Source: an uncultured Holdemania sp.
GTDB taxonomy: Bacteria; Bacillota_I; Bacilli_A; Erysipelotrichales; Erysipelotrichaceae
Length of the DNA: 49,741 nucleotides
Assembly (NCBI GenBank): GCA_904395815.1
Contig: CAJFOC010000013.1
Location: 1-49,741 of the forward strand
Reading direction: 5' to 3'
Positions within the stretch are counted from its first letter, which is position 1, and each line of letters begins with the position of its first letter. Shown here in pieces: positions 1 to 9,149 of the stretch. Position numbers and translations under genes: made by a program. The notes beneath the pieces were generated by a model. It made no database searches. It saw nothing but the letters and a program-made list of their open reading frames with translations, and was not told the DNA's origin.

Positions 1-2
1 AT

Positions 3-37
3 AAAAAAAAGACATGTCTGTCAGGCAGACATGTCTT
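3..37 (-). terminator. Rho-independent terminator of the first peptide-binding lipoprotein gene
   Basis: A perfect 10-bp inverted repeat (11-20 with 26-35, five-base loop) is followed on the minus strand by a run of eight T. It lies about 20 bases past the stop codon of the minus-strand gene ending at 58. Confidence 0.9.
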
Positions 38-57
38 CTCGTTAACTTCTTGTTAAA

Positions 58-1629
58 TTAATATGCGCGATAAGTATAGGTATACTCAGAAGAAGCTGTC
101 TTATCCGGCAGCTGAATCGGCATGCCGTTCATTTCCTTCTTGATCGCATACTTGTAACCGTTGTCGATAATCGGGATGATTGGCAGATCTTCACGCAGGA
201 TTCTCTGAACCTCAGCATACACAGCGATTCGCTCTTCCTCATTGGACAGCGTTACACCCTCAGTCAGCAGGGCATCCAGTTCAGGATTAGAATAGCCTGC
301 CACGTTGGTCGAGGCATCCGTACGAACACGACCGTCAATACCCGAAATATCCGGTCCCTGATAGCCAGCCAGCATCGTCATTGTGAAATCGCCGTTAACC
401 AGAACCTTATCCTGCCAGGCCGCCATTTCCATCATGTTGATCGTCATATCAATGCCGGCTTCTTTCAGATTCTGCTGAATAACCGCAGCCAGATCGTTCC
501 AGTTCCCGCTTTCAAAGCAATCCAGCGTAACATGCAGATAGTAGCCGTCCGCATCCTTGGTCAGACCAGCTTCTTCCAGCAGTCGCTGAGCTTCTTCAAC
601 GTTTCTTTCCGGAAGCTTGTATTCATCCTTAACATAGTTCGAGAAAACCGGAGAAATCATGTATTCCGCAGGAACTCCGCTGCCGCCGCCAGTTCTGTCC
701 CAGCATCCCTGACGATCCACAGCCAGCGCGATCGCCTCGCGGACTTCACGCTTCGAGAAGATTTCATCTTCCAGATTGAAAGTCAGATACGTACGGTTAA
801 TTCCCAGTTCCGTATAGAAATTATAATTCTCGTTGCCATCCAGATCGTTAGCATGAGAAGCCGGAATGCTTGTGCACATGTCGTCAATCTCTCCGTTCAT
901 GAATGACTCCCACAACGTATTCTGATCGCTGATGATCGCAAACTTCAGCGTCTTCGCCTTGGCAACATCACCGAAATAATCTTCATTTCTTTCCAGCGTT
1001 ACCGCGACGCCCGGCTCATAGCTGACAAACTTGAACGGACCGGTTCCGATCGGCTGCTGATTAGCCGGATTGGTCGCTGTATCCGTACCTTCATAAATGT
1101 GCTTTGGCATGATGAAAGTACCATACCAGGCCAGCTTGGAAATAATGGAAACATCCGGAGTCTTCAGATTCATGACCACGGTGTTCTCATCCGGGCATTC
1201 GATGCTTTCAATATTTGCCAGGCTGTCCGACTTGGACCACTTCTCGGCAATGGCGGTATCGTAAGTCCACTTAACATCCTCAGAACTGAACGGTTCGCCG
1301 TCATGCCACTTGACGCCGTCATGCAGATGGAAAGTCAGCGTCATGCCGTCCTCGCTGAACTCATAGGATTCAGCCAGGTCCATGTTGATGGTGGTGTTGG
1401 CGCCCAGTTTTACCAGACGGTTGAAAATGTTCTGGTTAATTGGCCATGCGCCATCATCCGATTTGAAGTCCGGGTTGAAGCTCTGCGGTTCGGTAGTCGT
1501 GACCATGACCAGCGTCTGATCCGCTGAACCTTCGCCCGATGTTCCGCCGGTTGTCTCGTCGGTTCCGCATCCGCTCAGGGACAGAACCATTGCGAGGCAA
1601 ACGACAAAAACACTCAGCAGTTTTTTCAT
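58..1629 (-). CDS. Peptide ABC transporter substrate-binding lipoprotein (SBP family 5), copy 1
   Basis: 523-aa extracellular lipoprotein of the OppA/DppA family that would capture oligopeptides and deliver them to an Opp/Dpp-type permease. A signal peptide ends in a lipobox (LSGC, Cys about residue 21), followed by a short low-complexity linker. The family signature region FSEDGMTLTFHLHDGVKWHDG lies near residues 92-112 (quoted in part: LTFHLHDGVKWHDGEPF). The length is usual for the family. ATG start at 1629 with a strong AAGAGGAGG ribosome site. It is clearly a paralogue of the proteins at 3353 and 15754. It has its own terminator and is separated from the next gene by another terminator, so it is probably monocistronic. 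Ligand specificity cannot be read from the sequence. Confidence 0.93.
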   Translation of the reverse strand: MKKLLSVFVVCLAMVLSLSGCGTDETTGGTSGEGSADQTLVMVTTTEPQSFNPDFKSDDGAWPINQNIFNRLVKLGANTTINMDLAESYEFSEDGMTLTFHLHDGVKWHDGEPFSSEDVKWTYDTAIAEKWSKSDSLANIESIECPDENTVVMNLKTPDVSIISKLAWYGTFIMPKHIYEGTDTATNPANQQPIGTGPFKFVSYEPGVAVTLERNEDYFGDVAKAKTLKFAIISDQNTLWESFMNGEIDDMCTSIPASHANDLDGNENYNFYTELGINRTYLTFNLEDEIFSKREVREAIALAVDRQGCWDRTGGGSGVPAEYMISPVFSNYVKDEYKLPERNVEEAQRLLEEAGLTKDADGYYLHVTLDCFESGNWNDLAAVIQQNLKEAGIDMTINMMEMAAWQDKVLVNGDFTMTMLAGYQGPDISGIDGRVRTDASTNVAGYSNPELDALLTEGVTLSNEEERIAVYAEVQRILREDLPIIPIIDNGYKYAIKKEMNGMPIQLPDKTASSEYTYTYRAY

Positions 1630-1753
1630 CTTTTTTCCTCCTCTTGTATCGTTTCTTTCACCAAACGATCACAATCATTATGATAAAGCATTTCACTGAA
1701 AAAAGAAAGGCTGAGGCTTGTCGAAATGATAAAGAAACCCCTTCATTTCACAA

Positions 1754-1768
1754 ATTAATCTGAAAATA
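1754..1768. promoter_or_regulatory. Weak CodY-box-like sequence upstream of peptide-binding gene 1
   Basis: ATTAATCTGAAAATA matches the CodY consensus AATTTTCWGAAAATT at 11 of 15 positions and lies about 125 bases upstream of the start at 1629. Known: CodY often represses peptide and amino-acid uptake genes in Firmicutes. Whether this organism has CodY is not shown by the window. Confidence 0.22.
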
Positions 1769-1836
1769 ACAAAACTTTTGCAGAAAGAAATATGAAACTA
1801 CTTTCCTTGACGTGTAGCTTTTCCCTCATTGCAGCA

Positions 1837-1874
1837 AAAAAGAGGTCTGATTTCAAGATCATCAGACCTCTTTT
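1837..1874 (-). terminator. Terminator of the M14 carboxypeptidase gene (possibly bidirectional)
   Basis: A 14-bp perfect inverted repeat (AAAAGAGGTCTGAT with ATCAGACCTCTTTT) lies three bases past the stop codon at 1877 and is flanked by T-runs on both strands. Confidence 0.85.
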
Positions 1875-1876
1875 CA

Positions 1877-3265
1877 TCAATCGCGATGATGCTGCAGATA
1901 ATCCGCCACCAGCATGCCGCTTTCCAGCTGCACTGCGATCAGCCGGCGAATCGGAATGACCTGATAATTCAGATCCCGCTCGGCAATCTCCGCCCGACAG
2001 GCAAACTGCCTTTCCGCCTCCTCATGTACTGAACGCAAACGCGCCGCCGCTTCTTCTGAAGGCTGCTTGGTCAGTTCATGCTCGCAGCTGCGGATCAGCA
2101 GCGACCACTGAAACAGCACGCTGAACTTTCTGATTTCCAGATTATCAAACGCTTCCGACTCTTTGCATACCGCATCGTAATTCGGATCCTGACGGATAAA
2201 ATCACACTCCTGCGCGTAGTTTTCCTCCAGATGATCAAAGCCGTTGCAGACCATCTTCGCAAAGCTGTTGTCCGCGCTGATCAGATCCTGAATCTGATCG
2301 TAGAGTTTCTTGACCTCCATGCGGTTTTCGAACATCATTGCCTTGCCTTTCAGCGCCGCCTCCCGGCGTGAGAAATCCATCAGCTTGTCGCTCTGAATCC
2401 GCGGCTCATAGAAATAAGGCAGCTCCGTTACCAGCGTCGTCGTATCATATCCCTGAGTCAGAGCGTAGTCGGCGCTGCTGGTGCCGGTGTTCATCAGCTT
2501 CTCCGGCGCCACCTTGCCATATTTCTCATTGTAATCGTAGGTATCACGGGAGGTGATCATCGGGTAAATCGCCTGAGAAAACGGCGTGATGTAGTTGACT
2601 TCCGGTTCGCCCAGATGCAGCGGAATGTTCTGTTTCTCTGTTGCCTTGTACAGCTTGTCCCACAGCGATGGAATTTCCCGGGTCAGATACCAGTACGTTC
2701 CGCCAAATCCGGCGTTGTGCAGCGAATACATGAACTGCGGCTGAATCTGATCGATCAGCTTCATCAGGCATTCCGTTTCCGGAATCGGCTTGTCATAGCG
2801 GTAGTTTTTGTAATGAAACGGGAAAGTCCATTCCACCTGTTCGTATCCGGCCGGGCGGAAATAATGCCGCGTATAGTTGGTCAGTGTGATCGGTCCCTTG
2901 AACCAGCCTTCATTCAGCTGCGTTCCGTCCACATCAATGCTTTTGATCAGATACCACGTGTAATCCAGCGACTTGCGCAGCTGTTCATCCTCTGCCAGAG
3001 CACGGGAGAAATACTCCAATAACATCGCGCCCATCGGTTCATTGGGATGAGGACAGCCAAACATCAGGGCGTTGCGGCTGCCCTGGCCGATTTTCAGACA
3101 GTAGATCGGATGTCCCTTACGGGAACGGCCAGCCTCAAACATCGTAACCAGATCCGGATATTCCTCTGCCAGCTTTCGGGAGCTGGCATCCATCTCGTCC
3201 ACAGTCAGAAACTGCTGGTAATCCGGAATGTTGTCAATCAGCTTTTGAATGAAATCAGACATCAT
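1877..3265 (-). CDS. M14-family zinc carboxypeptidase
   Basis: About 462 aa. Metallocarboxypeptidase-like protein expected to trim C-terminal residues from peptides or cell-wall peptides. Visible M14 elements: the zinc ligands HPNE (in GCPHPNEPMG, near residue 72), a second histidine in YSLHNAGFGG (near 182), and the general-base glutamate in TTLVTELPYF (near 285). No signal peptide is seen, so it is probably cytoplasmic. The start is one of two adjacent ATGs after AAAGGAGAGTTG; 3265 is chosen. It sits between two peptide-binding lipoprotein genes and close to the opp operon, with terminators on both sides, which suggests processing of imported peptides. The substrate is inferred, not seen. 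Confidence 0.88.
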   Translation of the reverse strand: MMSDFIQKLIDNIPDYQQFLTVDEMDASSRKLAEEYPDLVTMFEAGRSRKGHPIYCLKIGQGSRNALMFGCPHPNEPMGAMLLEYFSRALAEDEQLRKSLDYTWYLIKSIDVDGTQLNEGWFKGPITLTNYTRHYFRPAGYEQVEWTFPFHYKNYRYDKPIPETECLMKLIDQIQPQFMYSLHNAGFGGTYWYLTREIPSLWDKLYKATEKQNIPLHLGEPEVNYITPFSQAIYPMITSRDTYDYNEKYGKVAPEKLMNTGTSSADYALTQGYDTTTLVTELPYFYEPRIQSDKLMDFSRREAALKGKAMMFENRMEVKKLYDQIQDLISADNSFAKMVCNGFDHLEENYAQECDFIRQDPNYDAVCKESEAFDNLEIRKFSVLFQWSLLIRSCEHELTKQPSEEAAARLRSVHEEAERQFACRAEIAERDLNYQVIPIRRLIAVQLESGMLVADYLQHHRD

Positions 3266-3315
3266 CAACTCTCCTTTTTATCCATAGGATAACAGACCGG
3301 GCATCCATCCTGGCG

Positions 3316-3348
3316 GGAAAAAGGATGACAGCCGTTCTGTCATCCTTT
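3316..3348 (-). terminator. Terminator of peptide-binding gene 2
   Basis: A 12-bp inverted repeat (AAAGGATGACAG / CTGTCATCCTTT, five-base loop) followed by T on the minus strand, directly after the stop codon at 3353. Confidence 0.88.
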
Positions 3349-3352
3349 ACGG

Positions 3353-4945
3353 TTACTGTTCGATCCAGATGCGTGTGAATTCGTTGGAAGCCACCTCGCC
3401 GATCGCTTCATCCGAATATGGATGACCGTGAATCGTGTTGCGGACCGCTACGGTAAAGGTCGCTTCCTTGACCGGAACAATCGGCAGATCCTGCGCCAGA
3501 ATCGCCTGAACCTGACGATAGATCTCAGCCCGTGCCTGCTGATCGGAAGTCGAAGCGCCCTGATCCAGCAAGGCATCCAGTTCCGGATTGCTGTAGCGGG
3601 CCAGATTCAGTGCTCCGTCCGACTGGATCCGCATCGCAATCGCTGAGGCATCCGGTCCCTGTGAACCGGAAAGCATCGCCACTTCAAAGTCGCCTTCTAC
3701 CTGAACCTTCTGCTGCCAGGAACCGATTTCCGTGATGTTCAGCTGCAGATCGATCCCGATTTCCTTGAAATTCTGCTGCAGTACGGTCGCCGTATCCATG
3801 AAATCACCGCTGTCAAACAGATCCAGCGTCGCGGTGAAATACATGCCGTTGGCATCGGCAGTATAGCCTGCTTCCTCAATCAGCCGACGCGCTTCTTCCA
3901 CATTGCGCTGTGGAATTTTCGCCTCGTCGTTCATGCACCAGCTGAATACCGGCGACATGTAATACTCCGGAATCGCACCGATTCCTTTAGCCGCTTTTTC
4001 CAGCACTTCCGCCCGGTTGATGCCCAGGTTCACCGCCTGGCGAACCCGCAGATCGCTGAACGGACCTTCAGTGAAGTTGAACGTCAGATAAGTACGGTTG
4101 TTGGAAGCTTTCTCATAGACGGTGTACTCCGGATTGGCTTTTAATCCGGCGATCTCGCTGGTCGGGATATTCAGCATCAGATCGTCTACCTCGCCATTCA
4201 TATAGGCCTGGAAGGCCGTATTGGCATCCGGAATGATCGTAAAGATCAGTTTATCCAGATATGGCGCGCCCTTGAAGTAATCATCATTGCGCACCAGCGT
4301 GATCGCCTGACCCGGTTCATAGGATTCAAATTTGAACGGTCCGGTTCCGATCGGATGAGAATTCGCTTCATTGGTCAGCCAGTCCGTTCCCTCATAAATG
4401 TGTTTCGGCAGAATGAACACACCCAGCCATCCTAACGTGCTGACCAGTCCCGGACTCGGTGCGTTCAGATGCAGCACGACCGTATTGTCGTCCGGGCAGG
4501 TAATCTCCTCAATCATCGCCAGGCTGGCGGACTGATAGCCATCCGTACGGATTTTATCCAGGGTCCATTGCACATCGGCGGAAGTGAACGGTTCCCCATC
4601 ATGCCACAGTACGTTGTCATGCAGATGGAACGTCAGTGTAAGTCCATCTTCGCTGAACTCCCAGCTTTCCGCCAAATCGCCGATCACCTCGGATGCCGCG
4701 TTGGTTTTGACCAGCCGGCTGAAAACATTCATTGCCGTGTAGCTGACCATGTCGTCGGTTTTTGCGTCCGGATTGAAGCTGGCCGGATCCGAAGCTTGAC
4801 GAACGATATACGTTCCGCCGCTAACCGGTCCGTTCGACGCTGAGCTGTCATCGCCGGAAGTTCCGCTCTGTTCATTCGCCGAACTGCAACCCGTCAGCAT
4901 CGCCGCCGCCAGCAGCACTGCCAGCGCTTTTTTTGCGAGTTTCAT
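3353..4945 (-). CDS. Peptide ABC transporter substrate-binding lipoprotein (SBP family 5), copy 2
   Basis: 530-aa OppA/DppA-family lipoprotein, paralogous to the genes at 58 and 15754. The open frame extends 15 codons further up, but ATG 4945 has the good ribosome site (AAGGGGAGAGAAAG) and begins the signal peptide MKLAKKALAVLL; the lipobox is LTGC. Signature region LTLTFHLHDNVLWHDGEPF. It lies just downstream of the terminator of the oppBCDF operon on the same strand, so it is the most likely partner of that permease, but it is transcriptionally separate. Ligand unknown. Confidence 0.93.
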   Translation of the reverse strand: MKLAKKALAVLLAAAMLTGCSSANEQSGTSGDDSSASNGPVSGGTYIVRQASDPASFNPDAKTDDMVSYTAMNVFSRLVKTNAASEVIGDLAESWEFSEDGLTLTFHLHDNVLWHDGEPFTSADVQWTLDKIRTDGYQSASLAMIEEITCPDDNTVVLHLNAPSPGLVSTLGWLGVFILPKHIYEGTDWLTNEANSHPIGTGPFKFESYEPGQAITLVRNDDYFKGAPYLDKLIFTIIPDANTAFQAYMNGEVDDLMLNIPTSEIAGLKANPEYTVYEKASNNRTYLTFNFTEGPFSDLRVRQAVNLGINRAEVLEKAAKGIGAIPEYYMSPVFSWCMNDEAKIPQRNVEEARRLIEEAGYTADANGMYFTATLDLFDSGDFMDTATVLQQNFKEIGIDLQLNITEIGSWQQKVQVEGDFEVAMLSGSQGPDASAIAMRIQSDGALNLARYSNPELDALLDQGASTSDQQARAEIYRQVQAILAQDLPIVPVKEATFTVAVRNTIHGHPYSDEAIGEVASNEFTRIWIEQ

Positions 4946-5050
4946 CTTTCTCTCCCCTTTTCTATTTCCTCTTCCTTGCCGAATTCCCAATTCCCCATCC
5001 GCCGCGATCCCGATTCACGGCAAATGGGATGAAGGAAGTCAAGTTCTGTA

Positions 5051-5076
5051 AAAAAGCCCGCCTCAAAAGGCGGGCG
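5051..5076 (-). terminator. Terminator of the opp operon
   Basis: GC-rich 8-bp stem (GCCCGCCT / AGGCGGGC, loop CAAA) followed by six T on the minus strand, ten bases past the stop of the last opp gene. Confidence 0.92.
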
Positions 5077-5085
5077 GAAAGACAG

Positions 5086-6087
5086 TCAGTGGTTGTCTCC
5101 GCCGACAAAATGGCAGGAAACAATATGACCATTTCCCAGATCGCGAGCCTCAGGGTACTCCTTAAAGCACTGTTCACAGGCCTGATAACACCGCGGCGCG
5201 AAATAGCAGCCCGGGCCGGTGTTGATCGGGGTAGGCGGTTCACCTTCAATTTCGATGATTTCCCGCTTTTCCAGAGGATCCAGCGAAGCGCAGTTGGAGA
5301 TCAGCACTTTGGTATAAGGATGCTGCGGATTGTGAAGAACCTCGTCGGTAATGCCGGTTTCCACGATCCGTCCCAGATACATGACCGCTACGCGGTCGGA
5401 AATATAGCGGGTGGTCGCAATATCATGGCTGATGAAAACCATCGCCGTATTCTCTTCCTTGCTCAGCGTCTGCAGCATGTTGATGATGTCTGCACGGATG
5501 GAAACATCCAGCATGCTGACCGGTTCGTCCGCAACGAGAAACGAAGGTCTCAGAAGCATGCTGCGCAGAATGGAAATACGCTGCAGCTGACCGCCGGACA
5601 ATTCATGCGGATGACGGTAAATGTAATCCGTCGCCGGCGCCATACCGGCATCCTCCAGCGTCTTGATCATGATCTGCTGACGTTCGGCATCGTTCGCACC
5701 GATTTTGTGAAGCTTCAGCGTGCTCATGAAAATCTTTTCGATCGTATATCGCGGATCAAACGTATCAAACGGATTCTGGAAAATCATCTGACATGTCCGG
5801 CAAAAAGCCAGACGGTCTTTTTTCTTCAGCTTCGTACTGGAGACACCGCCATAGAGAATCTCGCCGGAGGTCGGTTCCTCCAGATGAATCAGCACGCGGC
5901 CCAACGTCGATTTGCCGCAGCCGGATTCGCCGATAACACCCAGCGTTTCGCCGCGCTTCAGCTCAAAGCTGACGCCGTCGACTGCCTTGATCGTCTGTTT
6001 TTTGCTGACCTTGCCGTCCTGCTTGGTTACTTTCTTCTGGATAAACCAGCGAGTCAGATCTTTTACCTGAATTACTGTTTCAGCCAT
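5086..6087 (-). CDS. oppF: Oligopeptide ABC transporter ATPase, OppF/DppF type
   Basis: 333-aa ATPase that with OppD powers peptide import. Walker A GESGCGKST (near residue 57), signature LSGGQLQR (near 165), Walker B VADEPVSMLD and the switch His in FISHDI. The C-terminal extension contains the Cys-rich segment GCYFAPRCYQACEQC typical of Opp/Dpp ATPases, thought to bind a 4Fe-4S cluster in some members. Last gene of an oppBCDF operon; its start lies five bases after the oppD stop and its ribosome site GGAGG is inside the end of oppD. Confidence 0.95.
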   Translation of the reverse strand: MAETVIQVKDLTRWFIQKKVTKQDGKVSKKQTIKAVDGVSFELKRGETLGVIGESGCGKSTLGRVLIHLEEPTSGEILYGGVSSTKLKKKDRLAFCRTCQMIFQNPFDTFDPRYTIEKIFMSTLKLHKIGANDAERQQIMIKTLEDAGMAPATDYIYRHPHELSGGQLQRISILRSMLLRPSFLVADEPVSMLDVSIRADIINMLQTLSKEENTAMVFISHDIATTRYISDRVAVMYLGRIVETGITDEVLHNPQHPYTKVLISNCASLDPLEKREIIEIEGEPPTPINTGPGCYFAPRCYQACEQCFKEYPEARDLGNGHIVSCHFVGGDNH

Positions 6088-6090
6088 AAC

Positions 6091-7062
6091 TTACTCGCCT
6101 CCTCCTACTCGATGGCAGGCAACCTTCCAGTTGCTCTTGCCGTTGACGCTTCTGAGCATCGGCTCCTCTGTACGGCAGCGCTCTGTCGTATACGGGCAGC
6201 GGTCAGCGAAAACGCAGCCCGGAATTTCCTGCGACAGATCCGGCAGAGAACCCGGGATGCCGCGCAGATCGTTCTTCTCTCCCTTGAAGGAAGGGAACGA
6301 CTTCAGCAATCCCTGAGTATACGGATGCTGCGGATTGACGAGCACATCCCGTGTCTCGCCGCTTTCCATCATCCGGCCGGCATACATGACCGCCACCTTC
6401 TTGCAGGTGGAGGCGACAACGGAAACGTCATGGGTAATCATGATCCGGGTCAGATTCATGTTCTGTTCCAGATTCATGATCTCTCTTAAAATCTGGCTCT
6501 GAGTCACAACGTCCAGCGCCGTCGTCGCTTCGTCCAGCACCAGCAGCTTCGGATTGTGCAGCAGTGCCAGCGCGATGGAAACACGCTGCATCATGCCACC
6601 GGACAACTCATGCGGATACAGCTCATAGACGCGATCAGAAAGATTCACGATCTCAAACAGCTGATATACCCGCTTACGAATCTCAGCCTTATCGGCATTC
6701 GGAAAATGAACGCGATATACGTCTTCCATCTGGGAGCCTACTTTATGCACCGGACTCAGGGCGCTCATCGATTTCTGGAACACCGTCGCCAGATCCGTCC
6801 AGCGCAGCGCATTCATTTCTTCCTGACTCAGTTTCAGCAAATCACGGCCGTTATACAGAATTTCGCCGTCCACCTGCGTAATCCGCTTCGGCAGCAGGCG
6901 CAGAATCGCACTGGCCAGCGTCGACTTGCCGGAACCGGATTCACCGACGATACCGATGGAATCCTGTTCTTCAATTTCCAGACTGACATGCTGGCAGGCA
7001 TGCACCTTCTTGTCCTTCATAATATAGCGGACATTGACATTTTTAATTTCTAATAAAGCCAT
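6091..7062 (-). CDS. oppD: Oligopeptide ABC transporter ATPase, OppD/DppD type
   Basis: 323 aa. Walker A GESGSGKST (near residue 41), signature LSGGMMQR, Walker B LLVLDEATTALD, His switch MITHDVSVV, and the C-terminal oligopeptide-ABC domain with GCVFADRCPYTTERC. It forms the ATPase heterodimer with the OppF-type protein encoded directly downstream. ATG 7062 follows AAGGGGGGAGAG. Tightly packed between oppC and oppF, hence co-transcribed and co-translated in stoichiometric amounts. Confidence 0.95.
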   Translation of the reverse strand: MALLEIKNVNVRYIMKDKKVHACQHVSLEIEEQDSIGIVGESGSGKSTLASAILRLLPKRITQVDGEILYNGRDLLKLSQEEMNALRWTDLATVFQKSMSALSPVHKVGSQMEDVYRVHFPNADKAEIRKRVYQLFEIVNLSDRVYELYPHELSGGMMQRVSIALALLHNPKLLVLDEATTALDVVTQSQILREIMNLEQNMNLTRIMITHDVSVVASTCKKVAVMYAGRMMESGETRDVLVNPQHPYTQGLLKSFPSFKGEKNDLRGIPGSLPDLSQEIPGCVFADRCPYTTERCRTEEPMLRSVNGKSNWKVACHRVGGGE

Positions 7063-7076
7063 CGTACTCTCCCCCC

Positions 7077-7928
7077 TTAGTTATTCGCATCCATCTTCGG
7101 CGAGAGTACGCGGTTCAGGCCGTCACCGATGAGGAAGAATGTGAGAACGGTGAAGACAACAGCGACACCGGCAAAAGTGGAAATCCACCAGCCGTTTGGC
7201 ATGTACTGCTTGCCATGGTATATAATCTGTCCCCAGCTGACCACGTTCGGATCACCCAGACCAAGGAAGGACAGGCCCGCCTCGGACAGAATCGCACCGG
7301 AAACGTTCATCGTCGTCTGAGCAATGATCGGGAAAATACCGTTAGGAATAATATGCCGGAACATGATGCTCAGCCGGCTCTCGCCCATCGCCTGAGCGCT
7401 CTTGATAAACGTCCGCTGTTTCAGCGAAATCGCCTGCGCCCGCATCAGCCGCGCGTTGCCCGTCCAGGAAGTCAGACCGATAACAATCATAATGTAGATG
7501 ATGTTGCTGCCAAACAGCGCAACGACGATCAGCGTCAGAAAGAACGACGGCGTCATCAGAAAGAAGTTGATGAACTCGGAAACAACCCGGTCTACCTTGC
7601 CGCCGAAGAAACCGGCGACCGCGCCGATGCACGTTCCGACCAGACCGGCGATGCTGGCGGCGATAACGCCGATCATCAGCGAAGTCCGCGTACCGTAGAT
7701 AATCTCACTCAGTACGTCGCGGCCCAATCCGTCCGTACCCAGAAGATGACCCGGGGTTCCCGGCGGCTTGACCAGCGCGTCATACAGCTGATAAGGATCA
7801 CATGGCGCCAGTACCGGCGCAAAGATCGCTACCAGCAGCAGAACAATCAACAGGATAATTCCCGTTCTCAGCTGAGAGTTCTTTTTCAGAACACGCAGAA
7901 TCGCGTGAAATAAGCTTTCTTTTTTCAT
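7077..7928 (-). CDS. oppC: Oligopeptide ABC transporter permease, OppC/DppC type
   Basis: 283-aa inner-membrane subunit with an N-terminal membrane segment (about residues 23-43), the OppC signature HLLGTDGLGRDVLSEIIYG, and the BPD permease EAA loop (AQAMGESRLSIMFRHIIPN) that contacts the ATPases. About six membrane helices. The ATG at 7928 has only a distant ribosome site (GGAAGGG), so translation is probably coupled to the preceding oppB gene, which ends 17 bases upstream. Confidence 0.95.
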   Translation of the reverse strand: MKKESLFHAILRVLKKNSQLRTGIILLIVLLLVAIFAPVLAPCDPYQLYDALVKPPGTPGHLLGTDGLGRDVLSEIIYGTRTSLMIGVIAASIAGLVGTCIGAVAGFFGGKVDRVVSEFINFFLMTPSFFLTLIVVALFGSNIIYIMIVIGLTSWTGNARLMRAQAISLKQRTFIKSAQAMGESRLSIMFRHIIPNGIFPIIAQTTMNVSGAILSEAGLSFLGLGDPNVVSWGQIIYHGKQYMPNGWWISTFAGVAVVFTVLTFFLIGDGLNRVLSPKMDANN

Positions 7929-7945
7929 TGTCTGCCATTCCCTTC

Positions 7946-8911
7946 CTAATCATACCGGATCCGCGGATCAATGAATCCGTACAGAATGTCAACGAGAATC
8001 ATCGCGATACAGATCACAACCGAGGTGACAAGATAAATTCCTGTCAGTACCGGATAATCACGCTTGGAAATCGAGTTGTACATCAGACGTCCCATGCCTG
8101 GCCATGCGAATACGGTTTCGATCAGGACCGATCCGGAAAGCAGATGCGCCAGCGACATGCCCAGTACAGTAATTGTCGGCATGATCGCGTTGCGCAGCAC
8201 GTACTTGTTGAAGATCCGGCTTTCCTTCATGCCGGTCGCTCTGAACGTCGTAATGAAATCTTCCGACATGACCTGCAGCACGGAGGAACGTGCGATACGG
8301 AAGTAATACGGCGTCTGCACCAGTACCTGCGTCGCTACCGGCAGCACCAGATGCCGGCAGATGTCCAAGAACCGGGCAAAGCCGGTATAATTCGCCCGCA
8401 GGTTAACCATACCGGAAGTCGGGAACCACTTCAGCGTCGAGGCGAAGATCAGAATCATCATCAACCCCAGCCAGAATCCCGGCGTCGCATCAAAGACATA
8501 CGAGATACCGCAGACAAAGCGGTCAAACCAGGAACCATTCTTCCGGGCCGCATAAATTCCCAGAATGGTTCCAAAAGTCACGGCCAGCGTGACCGAAGTC
8601 AGCGACAGCGCCAGCGTCGGACCAATCTTATCCGAAATCAGCGTTACGACAGATTCATCGCTGATGTAGGAATAGCCAAGATCGCCCTGAGCCACCTGTC
8701 CCAGAAACATCACAAACTGTTCCGGAATCGATTTATCAAGACCATACTTTTTCTGCAGCGTCTCAATCATCTCTTCATTCGGATTGTCTGTGCCAGCCAT
8801 AATACGGATCGGATCGCCTGGCGCCAACCGGATCAGCGTAAAGTTGAAGCATACGGATAGGATAACGATCAGAAGACCGCTTAATGCCCGCTTTCCAATA
8901 TACCGTTTCAC
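7946..8911 (-). CDS. oppB: Oligopeptide ABC transporter permease, OppB/DppB type
   Basis: 321-aa membrane permease. The N-terminus has the OppB-type pattern (MKRYIGKRALSGLLIVIL, then TLIRLAPGDPIRIMAG), followed by five more hydrophobic helices and the EAA motif RATGMKESRIFNKYVLRNA. GTG start at 8911 with GGAGGAATCTTGT upstream. First gene of the oppBCDF operon; its leader carries two back-to-back inverted repeats and a strong -10 box (see 8968-9028). Confidence 0.95.
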   Translation of the reverse strand: MKRYIGKRALSGLLIVILSVCFNFTLIRLAPGDPIRIMAGTDNPNEEMIETLQKKYGLDKSIPEQFVMFLGQVAQGDLGYSYISDESVVTLISDKIGPTLALSLTSVTLAVTFGTILGIYAARKNGSWFDRFVCGISYVFDATPGFWLGLMMILIFASTLKWFPTSGMVNLRANYTGFARFLDICRHLVLPVATQVLVQTPYYFRIARSSVLQVMSEDFITTFRATGMKESRIFNKYVLRNAIMPTITVLGMSLAHLLSGSVLIETVFAWPGMGRLMYNSISKRDYPVLTGIYLVTSVVICIAMILVDILYGFIDPRIRYD

Positions 8912-8967
8912 ACAAGATTCCTCCTTTTCAAGCCTTTCCCCTCTGCTCCTCTCAAACGGGAAAATAA

Positions 8968-9028
8968 AAATGTAAAATTTTCATAATTTTACATTTAATG
9001 AAACATAATTTCATTGCTTTCTATTATA
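8968..9028 (-). promoter_or_regulatory. opp operon promoter and leader with two adjacent inverted repeats and a CodY-like box
   Basis: A -10 box TATAAT lies at 9023-9028 (minus strand) with no convincing -35. Immediately downstream, near the transcription start, are two abutting perfect inverted repeats: 8997-9015 (AATGAAA / TTTCATT) and 8968-8996 (AAATGTAAAATT / AATTTTACATTT). The second contains AATTTTCATAATTTT (8976-8990), a 12/15 match to the CodY consensus. They may be operators or mRNA hairpins. About 240 bases here hold no gene. Confidence 0.5.
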
Positions 9029-9149
9029 CACGAAAATCGGGTAAATGGAATAACTGAAACCTGATTTTGCACAATTTTTTTACTTTTTTTCGTCAGCGGC
9101 ACTTTTTTTTCAGTTTTTTTCAAAACGGGCGCAGACAAATTCCGATTTT

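Noticed and set aside
4933-6489. 518-codon plus-strand frame opposite the peptide-binding and opp ATPase genes
   Set aside because: Antisense shadow of well-supported minus-strand genes; no ribosome site and arginine/histidine-rich nonsense composition.
9060-9125. Poly-T tracts upstream of opp as a terminator of the PHP gene
   Set aside because: The T-runs are on the plus strand, the PHP gene is on the minus strand, and no stem precedes them.
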